From positions 1 to 10,017 of the forward strand of contig CAIYBQ010000341.1 in assembly GCA_903924445.1 (NCBI GenBank): a stretch of DNA of 10,017 nt, given 5' to 3'. The notes under the pieces were generated by a model that worked only from the letters and a program-made list of their open reading frames with translations, searched no databases and had not been told where the DNA came from. Both the position numbers and the translations under genes were made by a program. Every line of letters starts with the position of its first letter. Within the stretch, counting starts at the first letter, position 1. Origin of the DNA: an uncultured Armatimonadota bacterium. GTDB taxonomy: Bacteria; Armatimonadota; Armatimonadia; Armatimonadales; Armatimonadaceae. Of this stretch, positions 1 through 6,518 are shown piece after piece.

Positions 1-1
1 A

Positions 2-739
2 ATGGACACAACCCCTGACACCAGCTGGAAGCGTTTTTTCGAAGCGCTGGGCCCTGAGGGCTATCTCTCAGAGACATTCACAAAGAACACAGATGCCGAA
101 GTTGATTTTGTGATGGATGTCTGCGGGCTGGCGCCAGGGATGAAAATTCTGGACATGGGATGTGGACCAGGTCGACATGCGCTTGGGCTCGCAAAACGCG
201 GACTCAATGTGGTTGGCGTGGATTTTTCTGATAAGTTCATCGACTTCGCACGCGATGCGGCCGCCGACTGCGGTGTCTCCGATCTCACGGAATTCGTCGT
301 CGCCGATGCACGAGACTTTGTCCGCGCACGCACATTCGATGCAGCCGTTTGCCTTTGTGAGGGTGGCTTTGCTCTCCTGCAAACCGATGAAGACAATGTC
401 AGAGTGCTTCGCCACATCGCCGCTAGCCTCAAGCCCGGCGCACCATTCCTTCTGACAACGATGAATGGCTACCGCACGATTCGCCTAGCGGGTACGGCTA
501 CTGATACTGTTCTGGACTCCACAACGATGGTTGAATCGTGGATTCAGGATGACGGGACTGAGCTCAAAGGGCGGCATTTTATTGTTCCAGAGCTTGAGCG
601 GATGCATCGTCAGGCCAGCCTCACCGTCGAAGCGGTCTGGGGCGGCACGGCAGGCGGCTGGGGTCGTCGTCCCCTTGAATGGGATGAGATGGAAGTGATG
701 TTCCTCTCCCGCAAGGTTGGGATTAACACGCAACCGTAG
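2..739 (+). CDS. Class I SAM-dependent methyltransferase
   Basis: This gene encodes a 245-residue soluble protein that very likely transfers a methyl group from S-adenosylmethionine to an unidentified small molecule. The SAM-binding loop is clear: ILDMGCGPGRH at residues 49-59 matches motif I, and VGVDFS at 71-76 ends strand beta-2 with Asp74, the usual ribose-hydroxyl ligand. Further on, VVADARDF and FDAAVCL fit motifs II and III, and LKPGAPFLLTT fits the post-core strand. The N-terminus (Trp-x-x-Phe-Phe, then an aromatic Tyr and an EVDF segment) resembles the small single-domain family often annotated as methyltransferase type 11 or 25. There is no signal peptide or membrane segment. The ATG lies one base from the window edge, so no ribosome site can be seen, but the N-terminus looks natural for the family. 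The substrate cannot be named from the sequence. A damaged copy of the gene's end lies just downstream. Confidence 0.88.
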   Translation: MDTTPDTSWKRFFEALGPEGYLSETFTKNTDAEVDFVMDVCGLAPGMKILDMGCGPGRHALGLAKRGLNVVGVDFSDKFIDFARDAAADCGVSDLTEFVVADARDFVRARTFDAAVCLCEGGFALLQTDEDNVRVLRHIAASLKPGAPFLLTTMNGYRTIRLAGTATDTVLDSTTMVESWIQDDGTELKGRHFIVPELERMHRQASLTVEAVWGGTAGGWGRRPLEWDEMEVMFLSRKVGINTQP

Positions 740-816
740 GCTAGCGCAACGCCGATGACTTGCTTCTCCATACCGGAATGTCAATTTTTTAGGTGTTGAT
801 GCATAACCTCATCAAG

Positions 817-902
817 TCGTGAATTCAGGCTGACGGAACCGAGCACAAAGATCGGCAGTGATGTTCCTCTCCCGCAAGGTTGGAATAAACACGCAACCGT
901 AG
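817..902 (+). pseudogene. Degenerate, internally deleted duplicate of the methyltransferase 3' end
   Basis: Two adjoining blocks repeat pieces of the preceding gene. Bases 817-857 match 536-576 at 34 of 41 positions without gaps. Bases 858-902 match 695-739 at 43 of 45 positions, including the final TAG. The 118 bases between the blocks in the intact gene (577-694) are missing, which is not a multiple of three, so the reading frame is broken and no start codon serves it. It is best read as the remnant of a tandem duplication or of gene-tail recombination. The second block is much better conserved than the first, which could reflect two events or a retained function such as 3'-end RNA structure. 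The rest of the 740-1023 gap shows no recognisable gene. Confidence 0.75.
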
Positions 903-1023
903 CAGTTGCACAGCTGCGCCTAATGCGTAACGCCAAGCGATCTCGCACCGACAGCTCGTATTTCGATGTGCGTCGCCCATCAAACTAGCAGGTAATTCTG
1001 TCGCGCTTCGCGTATCGCACAGC

Positions 1024-3417
1024 ATGCAAATCTCTACCGCTCCAAATGAAACCCTCTGGTACCGCCACCCCGCGTCAGACTGGAACAAACAGACGCTTCA
1101 TCTTGGAAATGGCTACATCGGAGCATCGTTCTATGGAAGCATCCCGGAAGAACGCATCTCCATCAGCGAAAAGTCTTTCTGGACGGGTGGGCCTGGCGAT
1201 GGAAACGTTCCGCGGTACGGTATCCGCGAGGGTGGCCGTGATGTTGTCGGTGAGCTAAGAAAACTGATTCTTGCCGGGCGGGTCGAAGAGGCGGATGCAC
1301 TTGCCAGCCAGCGCTTTATGGGCGACTATACGCACTTTGGCGGTCTCTCGACGCTTGGTCATCTGTCCATCAAAACCGGCCACGATGCAGAATCATCCAA
1401 GGACTACATCCGGAGCCTGCACCTTCCAACCGCAACGGGAAATGTCACGTATACAAATGCGGGCACAACGTACACGCGCACGATGTTCTGCTCCTATCCG
1501 GACCGTGTGCTGGTCATTAACATCAAGGCTAGCCGCCCGGGAACTCTATCTCTCATTGTCAGGCAGGAGCTGGCGCACACAAAACGGAATCCGAAAATCA
1601 CCGTGGATGCAGACCGCGGTTCGATCAACATCGATGGCAACATCGATGACAATAACCGCCCATATGCCGTTGGTATTCGGGTCCTAACCCGAGGTGGGAG
1701 CAAGGCGATATCCGGTACAGATGCCCTTGCGGTGACGGGAGCAACGGAAGTTACGATTATCCATGCGCTGTCGACCAACTACAAGCTTGAGCCGCCTCTT
1801 TACAAAGGCACACCTCCCCGTCCGGATGTCGATAAGTGGGTCGAATCAGCTACGAAACGAGGGTTTGCAAGCTTGTATCGCCGTCATTGCAAAGATGTCG
1901 GTACTCTCTACAATGCTGCCAACCTTACGCTCGAGCCACCCGTTCGCGGACTGGATGCCGTTCCAACCGATGAACGCTGGAAGCGCTACGCGGCTGGCGA
2001 CACGCGCGATATTGGTTTGAAAGTCCTAGCCTTCAATGTTGGTCGGTATCTCCTGATCGCTGCGAGCCGGCCGGGTGCGCTTCCGAGTGGACTCCAGGGC
2101 GCATGGAACGCCAATTATTCGGCGCAGTGGAGCGGCAACTACCAAGTTAACATCAATGTTCCACTCATCTACATGGGCGGCGCATCGCTGGGGCTTGCAG
2201 CCTGCAATGAACCATTCATGGATTGGATTGAAGCACAGGCGGTCCCGGGCCGCGATGTTGCGAAAGCCTACTACGGCACCAAGGGCTGGGTGACCAACGC
2301 AACGGGAAACATTTGGGGTTATGCCGCAAATGGCCTTGACCTCGAATGGGGCCTCTTCCCAAGTGGCGCAGCTTGGCTTTGCCGGCATCTGTGGGAGCAG
2401 TATCAGTTCACGGCTGACAAGCGCTTTCTACGCAAGCGAGCCTATCCAGTGATGTGTGATGCCGCACTCTTCTGGCTGGAAAATCTGCAGGAGCACAAAG
2501 GTGAGCTCGTAGCGATTCCATCCGTGAGCGCCGAGCAGCGCTCCGTCAATGGCTTTCTTGAAATCCCCTATCAGGATGTCGTGTTCATACGGGATCTCTT
2601 CCGTAACACGCTCAAGGCAGCGGCGGTGCTTGGAAAGCAAGATAGTTTCACCAAGCGCGTTGCAGCAGCGCTCGCGCGTCTCGCGCCGCTTCGTATCGGA
2701 AAGCATGGCCAGCTACAGGAGTGGCTTCCAGATATCGACGACCCGATGTGTCGCCACCGGCACTTTATGCATCTCTCGGCATTGCATCCGTGTGATGAGA
2801 TTGATGTCCGCAAGGATACAGCGCTTGCATCAGCAATTCGGGTGTCCATGAACATGCGCGGGGATGGCAGCAATAAAGAGCGTCTCGATCCAAAGTACAC
2901 GGATAAGTGGCCGTGTAAGTGCAGGCACGTTGGCAGCCCACGCGATGAACATATTGGCGGGAACTGGTCCCGTTCGTGGAAGGTCTGGCTTTGGGCGCGG
3001 TTGTTCGATGGCGACCGTGCGGACAAGATTTTGGGTGAGCTGATTGGTGAGGCGGGGATGGAGAATATGTGCCAGTATCAGCAGGTTCCACCAAATCGTA
3101 CGCCGATGCAGCTGGATGGCGCGATCACGACCCCCGGAGCCATCACGGAGCTGTTGGTACAGAGTCATTTGGATGCGCTTGAGCTGCTTCCAGCGCTTCC
3201 GGGTGCGTGGGCAAGCGGAAAGATTGCGGGTGTTTGTACACGTTTTGGCTGGGATGTCACCGTTACGTGGAGAGCGGGTCAGTTAGTAACTGCTGTCATT
3301 AATGCCAAGCGCGCTGGGGAGCACATTGTCCGGTACGGCAACCGTGAGGTGCAGCTCACATTGGAACGTGGGCAATCCGTTGTGCTTGGTTCGGATTTGG
3401 TGATGATCGAAGGGTAG
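1024..3417 (+). CDS. Glycoside hydrolase family 95-type protein (alpha-L-fucosidase/galactosidase-like)
   Basis: This 797-residue protein has the full GH95 plan: an N-terminal beta-sandwich (about 10-260), a helical linker, an (alpha/alpha)6 barrel (about 300-690) and a C-terminal beta-domain. GH95 enzymes are inverting hydrolases that remove alpha-1,2-linked L-fucose, or L-galactose in some members. Visible signatures are WYRHPASDWN then LGNGYIGASFYG near the start, SGLQGAWN, the NIN motif (Asn376, Asn378) that fits the catalytic Asn pair, PSVSAEQ with Glu504 as presumed general acid, HRHFMHLSALHP (578-589), and QLDG with Asp698. Several usual motifs are changed: family HHNTD before Ile-Trp-Gly reads NATGN here, and the NFGG after the QxDG motif is replaced. 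There is no signal peptide, so it should act in the cytoplasm on imported oligosaccharides. No transporter or sugar regulator lies beside it. The frame stays open upstream, but 1024 is the first convincing ATG; no ribosome site is evident. Family assignment is firm, substrate is not. Confidence 0.87.
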   Translation: MQISTAPNETLWYRHPASDWNKQTLHLGNGYIGASFYGSIPEERISISEKSFWTGGPGDGNVPRYGIREGGRDVVGELRKLILAGRVEEADALASQRFMGDYTHFGGLSTLGHLSIKTGHDAESSKDYIRSLHLPTATGNVTYTNAGTTYTRTMFCSYPDRVLVINIKASRPGTLSLIVRQELAHTKRNPKITVDADRGSINIDGNIDDNNRPYAVGIRVLTRGGSKAISGTDALAVTGATEVTIIHALSTNYKLEPPLYKGTPPRPDVDKWVESATKRGFASLYRRHCKDVGTLYNAANLTLEPPVRGLDAVPTDERWKRYAAGDTRDIGLKVLAFNVGRYLLIAASRPGALPSGLQGAWNANYSAQWSGNYQVNINVPLIYMGGASLGLAACNEPFMDWIEAQAVPGRDVAKAYYGTKGWVTNATGNIWGYAANGLDLEWGLFPSGAAWLCRHLWEQYQFTADKRFLRKRAYPVMCDAALFWLENLQEHKGELVAIPSVSAEQRSVNGFLEIPYQDVVFIRDLFRNTLKAAAVLGKQDSFTKRVAAALARLAPLRIGKHGQLQEWLPDIDDPMCRHRHFMHLSALHPCDEIDVRKDTALASAIRVSMNMRGDGSNKERLDPKYTDKWPCKCRHVGSPRDEHIGGNWSRSWKVWLWARLFDGDRADKILGELIGEAGMENMCQYQQVPPNRTPMQLDGAITTPGAITELLVQSHLDALELLPALPGAWASGKIAGVCTRFGWDVTVTWRAGQLVTAVINAKRAGEHIVRYGNREVQLTLERGQSVVLGSDLVMIEG

Positions 3418-3474
3418 TGTGCGGCTTGTAGTAGTAACGCAGTTGTCCAAGCTGGGTTATGGTGGCAAAAATAA

Positions 3475-3507
3475 CACCAGCCGGACTGCGTAGCAGTCCG
3501 GCTGGTG
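3475..3507. terminator. Perfect 15-bp-arm hairpin, possible terminator
   Basis: Arms CACCAGCCGGACTGC (3475-3489) and GCAGTCCGGCTGGTG (3493-3507) are exact inverted repeats around a 3-base GTA loop, giving a very stable GC-rich stem. It lies 57 bases after the GH95 stop codon, so it most likely ends that transcript. There is no T-run after it on the + strand (CGTTCTAAG follows). The A-rich GCAAAAATAA on its left would give a U-rich tail only for transcription on the - strand, where no gene is seen. It may therefore act as a hairpin-only or bidirectional terminator, or protect the 3' end of the mRNA. Confidence 0.55.
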
Positions 3508-3727
3508 CGTTCTAAGGGTGGGATGGACCCGCCTCTGGGCGTCATCATGACACCAGGAGCAAGCCCTGGGGCTAAAGTCAGCCCGCGAGCCCTTCCCGGA
3601 GATTATCACTATTCAATTTTCAATGACCCTCCTTTCAGTGTGGTTCTTCGATTGTACCTATTCTGGCCACTCTTGTGAAGCCCTCTAAGACGCAAGTAGC
3701 AACCTCTTGCAACGATAGAATATTCTT
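3508..3727 (+). promoter_or_regulatory. Structured leader region upstream of purE, function unknown
   Basis: This stretch precedes the purine operon and holds no credible gene. It contains a run of short inverted repeats: GTCAT/ATGAC with a 1-base loop at 3541-3551, CCAGG/CCTGG at 3553-3569, GGGCT/AGCCC at 3569-3584, and GCAAG/CTTGC close to the start codon. CCGCCTCTGGGC at 3529-3540 faintly resembles the 3' core of ZTP riboswitches (CCGCCUGGGC) with two extra bases, but I could not build a convincing 5' domain. No purine (guanine/adenine) riboswitch core is present. TAGAAT at 3716-3721 looks like a -10 box, but it sits next to the start codon and lacks a matching -35. No strong ribosome-binding site precedes purE. 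Confidence 0.25.
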
Positions 3728-4225
3728 ATGGATACGGCACCTCGGATTGGCATCGTCATGGGTAGTACATCGGATTGGGAAACGATGCGTCATGCGCATG
3801 AGACATTGGACAAATTCGATGTTCCACACGAATATAAAGTGGTCAGTGCACATAGAACACCGGCTCTGATGGCGGAATATGCAGCCACGGCCCGGGAGCG
3901 TGGCATCCAAGTCATAATCGCAGGCGCCGGCGGAGCCGCACACCTCCCAGGGATGATCGCCGCACAGACATCCGTGCCAGTCCTCGGCGTCCCCGTCGAA
4001 AGCCATGCTCTCCGTGGTCAAGACTCACTTCTGTCCATCGTCCAAATGCCCGCCGGAATCCCCGTTGGAACCCTTGCTATCGGTAAGGCTGGCGCAACCA
4101 ATGCCGCTCTCCTCGCAGTGGCCATTCTTGCTAACACCGACACGCAGCTTCTTGAAAAGCTGGATGCCTTCCGCGCCAATCAGACATCCACCGTGCTCGC
4201 AGCAGAGCTCCCGGTGAACGTATGA
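3728..4225 (+). CDS. purE: N5-carboxyaminoimidazole ribonucleotide mutase (PurE)
   Basis: PurE moves the carboxyl group of N5-CAIR to carbon 4 of the imidazole ring, giving CAIR in the sixth step of de novo purine synthesis; it acts as a cytoplasmic octamer. The 165-residue length is normal. The substrate-binding GSTSDW (12-17, Ser15 and Asp16) and SAHRTP with catalytic His42 (40-45) are intact, as is the glycine-rich AGAGGAAHLPGM segment. The later PVLGVPVES and QMPAGIPVGTLAIG stretches are also typical. The residues and the adjacent purK mark it as a class I, bacterial N5-CAIR mutase rather than the class II AIR carboxylase type. Its TGA overlaps the purK ATG by four bases (ATGA), implying translational coupling. 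The ATG at 3728 leads straight into the first beta strand, so the start is well supported although no good ribosome site is seen. Confidence 0.97.
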   Translation: MDTAPRIGIVMGSTSDWETMRHAHETLDKFDVPHEYKVVSAHRTPALMAEYAATARERGIQVIIAGAGGAAHLPGMIAAQTSVPVLGVPVESHALRGQDSLLSIVQMPAGIPVGTLAIGKAGATNAALLAVAILANTDTQLLEKLDAFRANQTSTVLAAELPVNV

Positions 4226-5349
4226 CACCTATTCTCCCTGGAGCAACCATTGGAATCTTGGGGAATGGTCAGCTTGGCCGGATGACGACACAGGCAGCGA
4301 TTCGGATGGGTTACAACGTTGCGTGCTATGGCCCAGATATCGCTCCGACGCCCTGCGGCCAGGCCGGTGCACGCGAAGTGCAGGGTGGCTACGATGACCT
4401 CGCAGCCCTCGCAGCTTTTGCTCAGTCTGTCGATGTCATGACGTTTGAATTTGAGAATGTCTCGACGGCAGCGACCGAAGTCGCATCGGAGCATATCCCC
4501 GTTCATCCAGACGGGGCCGTGCTACATACAACCCAAGACCGTATCCGTGAGAAGGCCGCATTGGTTGATGCGGGTATCCCTGTTGCGGGCTACACCGTTG
4601 TCCATCAGGCAAGTGACCTTGCCGGCGCTGCGTATCCTGGCATCCTGAAAACCGCACAAAGCGGCTACGATGGCAAAGGCCAGAGGCTAGTGCACAACGC
4701 CGCAGAAGCAGCCGATACGTTTACAGCGTTTGGCGGTGTCCCATGCGTTCTTGAAGCGCTTGTCCCGTTTCTGTGGGAAGGGTCCGTTGTCGGTGCGCGT
4801 AATGCCGCTGGAGATGTCGCGCTCTATCCCCTCGTTCAAAACATTCATACAAATCACATTTTGGACACAACGCTGGTCCCGGCTCCACTGGCATCTACGG
4901 AACTTCAGGCAAGCGCGGCGGCACTCGCTGAGCGCATTTTGGACAGCCTTGATGTCATCGGTGTGATGTGCATCGAAATGTTCATCACCGATGATGGCAT
5001 TATTGTCAATGAGCTTGCGCCGCGTCCGCATAACTCAGGTCACTGGACGATTGAAGGTGCTGTCACGAGTCAGTTCGAGCAGCATGTTCGCGCGGTGTGT
5101 GGCTTGCCGCTTGGTAGCACGGAGCTCCGCGCGCCAGCGGCGGCGATGGCCAATCTCCTAGGGGATTGCTGGCCTGATCCTGACTTTGTCGGAGCCCTCG
5201 CGGATCCACGGGTCAACCTCCACCTTTACGGTAAGCAAACGGCCCGTATCGGACGCAAAATGGGTCACCTGACGGCTGTCGGCGCTACGGTACGTGATGC
5301 ATCAGATGCAGTGACCGCGGCACGATCTCGCCTAAAATCCACGCATTAG
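4222..5349 (+). CDS. purK: N5-carboxyaminoimidazole ribonucleotide synthase (PurK)
   Basis: PurK uses ATP and bicarbonate to carboxylate aminoimidazole ribonucleotide (AIR), making the N5-CAIR that PurE then rearranges. The 375-residue protein has the ATP-grasp layout of the family. GILGNGQLGRM (11-21) is the N-terminal nucleotide/AIR-binding loop. FEFENV (75-80) is the family signature. SGYDGKGQ (147-154) is the flexible ATP-grasp glycine loop. NELAPRPHNSGHWT (263-276) carries the metal- and AIR-binding residues, and the small C-terminal domain is complete. It is translated from an ATG overlapping the purE stop codon, so the two enzymes of this unstable-intermediate step are made together. 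After its TAG there are 81 bases before the next gene, including a possible weak fold (CCCCC near 5351 with GGGGG near 5400), but no clear terminator. Nothing in the protein is odd. Confidence 0.97.
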   Translation: MTPILPGATIGILGNGQLGRMTTQAAIRMGYNVACYGPDIAPTPCGQAGAREVQGGYDDLAALAAFAQSVDVMTFEFENVSTAATEVASEHIPVHPDGAVLHTTQDRIREKAALVDAGIPVAGYTVVHQASDLAGAAYPGILKTAQSGYDGKGQRLVHNAAEAADTFTAFGGVPCVLEALVPFLWEGSVVGARNAAGDVALYPLVQNIHTNHILDTTLVPAPLASTELQASAAALAERILDSLDVIGVMCIEMFITDDGIIVNELAPRPHNSGHWTIEGAVTSQFEQHVRAVCGLPLGSTELRAPAAAMANLLGDCWPDPDFVGALADPRVNLHLYGKQTARIGRKMGHLTAVGATVRDASDAVTAARSRLKSTH

Positions 5350-5430
5350 CCCCCTGACTCCGTGCTGGAGAGTGAATCTCTCACGCTATCTGCTGACCGG
5401 GGGTTGGCATTTTGCCGACATCGTGGAATT

Positions 5431-6510
5431 ATGCTGAACATGACCCGAAGAACTGCTCTTGTCCTAAGCATTCCTACAGCCATGGCTGCATCCGCCATCA
5501 TGATCACGAATTCCAATGCCTTCAAGGCAGCAACTCCCGTCAAGGCTGCAACATCGTTTTTGTCAACCCTTGACCAGGCACAGGTAAAAGTTGCGCAGTA
5601 CGACTTTGATTCAGATGAGCGCTTTAACTTCCATTTCATCCCCAAGGAACGAAATGGCCTGGCATTCCGCGCGATGAATCCTGCGCAGCAAGCGGCCGCC
5701 CTGGAGCTGATGTCCAGCTGTCTTTCACAGCTCGGAATGGACCGTGTAAGGTCCATTCGTGACACCGAACTCGTTCTTCGCGCCATGGAAAATGCCGCAC
5801 CTGATTACCGAAACCCAGATAAATACTTTGTGACCATCTTTGGGACGCCTTCAAAGGACAAACGCTGGGCTTGGCGCTTCGAAGGGCACCACGTAACGCT
5901 GAACTGGACGATGGAAGGTGACAAGGTCGTCGGCAGCACGCCACAGTTCTTCGGCAGCAATCCGGCGCGTATCCCAGCAGGTCAGAACATGGCTGGCTTC
6001 CGACTCCTCCCCAAGGAAGAAGACAATGGCCGTGCACTTGTGAAGTCATTGTCACCAGAGCAGGCTGCAAAGGCTGTCATCGGCGACAAGGCCCCAGCGG
6101 ACATCCTGACTGCAGCAAACCGTGAAGCGATGCGCCAGGGTGAAGCAGGCATCCCCTTTGATGCTCTGAATGCGGACCAGCAAAAGGCACTTAAGGACTT
6201 GGTTGCGGTTTTTGCCGCGGCGCAGTCCGACAAGATCAGCCGTGCCCGCCTTGCGTCCATCAATAAAGAAGGCTGGAAGAACGTTGTTTTTGCGTGGATG
6301 GGTGGAATGGAACCTGGACAGGGCCACTACTACCGCATTCAGGGTAAGTCCTTCCTCGTGGAATATGACTGCACCCAGAACAACAACAACCATATTCATG
6401 CTGCGTGGCGTGACTTCGGAACAGACTTTGGTGGGAAGGTTCCAAGCGCGGATGCACTCGGAGAGCACTTGTCCTCCGGCCATGGCATCTCAGAGCAGCA
6501 GTCCAGGTAG
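5431..6510 (+). CDS. Exported DUF3500 family protein
   Basis: This protein of about 359 residues belongs to the DUF3500 family, whose biochemical role is not established. The diagnostic C-terminal stretch is present: HYYRIQGKSFLVEYD followed by an Asn-rich run, then HIHAAWRDFGTDFG. The two His of HIH and the Arg-Asp after them look like candidate metal or active-site residues. The N-terminus MTRRTALVLSIPTAMAASA is an export signal: a pair of arginines, a hydrophobic core and a possible cleavage after SNA. The Arg pair hints at the Tat pathway, but the full consensus is not met. A GTG at 5362 would add 23 polar residues before the signal, so I prefer ATG 5431, or ATG 5440, which has GTGGA about 12 bases upstream. 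The gene ends eight bases before rel, suggesting co-transcription. A secreted protein between purK and rel is unexpected. Confidence 0.85.
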   Translation: MLNMTRRTALVLSIPTAMAASAIMITNSNAFKAATPVKAATSFLSTLDQAQVKVAQYDFDSDERFNFHFIPKERNGLAFRAMNPAQQAAALELMSSCLSQLGMDRVRSIRDTELVLRAMENAAPDYRNPDKYFVTIFGTPSKDKRWAWRFEGHHVTLNWTMEGDKVVGSTPQFFGSNPARIPAGQNMAGFRLLPKEEDNGRALVKSLSPEQAAKAVIGDKAPADILTAANREAMRQGEAGIPFDALNADQQKALKDLVAVFAAAQSDKISRARLASINKEGWKNVVFAWMGGMEPGQGHYYRIQGKSFLVEYDCTQNNNNHIHAAWRDFGTDFGGKVPSADALGEHLSSGHGISEQQSR

Positions 6511-6512
6511 GT
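6505..6512 (+). promoter_or_regulatory. Ribosome-binding site of rel
   Basis: AGGTAGGT includes the stop codon of the preceding gene and leaves seven bases between its second AGG and the ATG at 6519. It supports that ATG as the start and suggests that ribosomes ending the DUF3500 gene can reinitiate on rel. Confidence 0.5.
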
Positions 6513-6518
6513 CTTCCG

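Noticed and set aside
774..790. T-run after the methyltransferase as an intrinsic terminator
   Set aside because: The sequence before the T-run forms only a few base pairs, too weak to call.
2571..3168. Long minus-strand open frames inside the GH95 gene
   Set aside because: They lie wholly within a well-supported gene, have no recognisable motifs and overlap each other in different frames.
3508..3727. Guanine/adenine riboswitch before purE
   Set aside because: None of the conserved loop sequences of the purine aptamer are present.
5362..5430. GTG start giving a longer DUF3500 protein
   Set aside because: It would place 23 polar residues before an otherwise normal signal peptide and has no ribosome-binding site.
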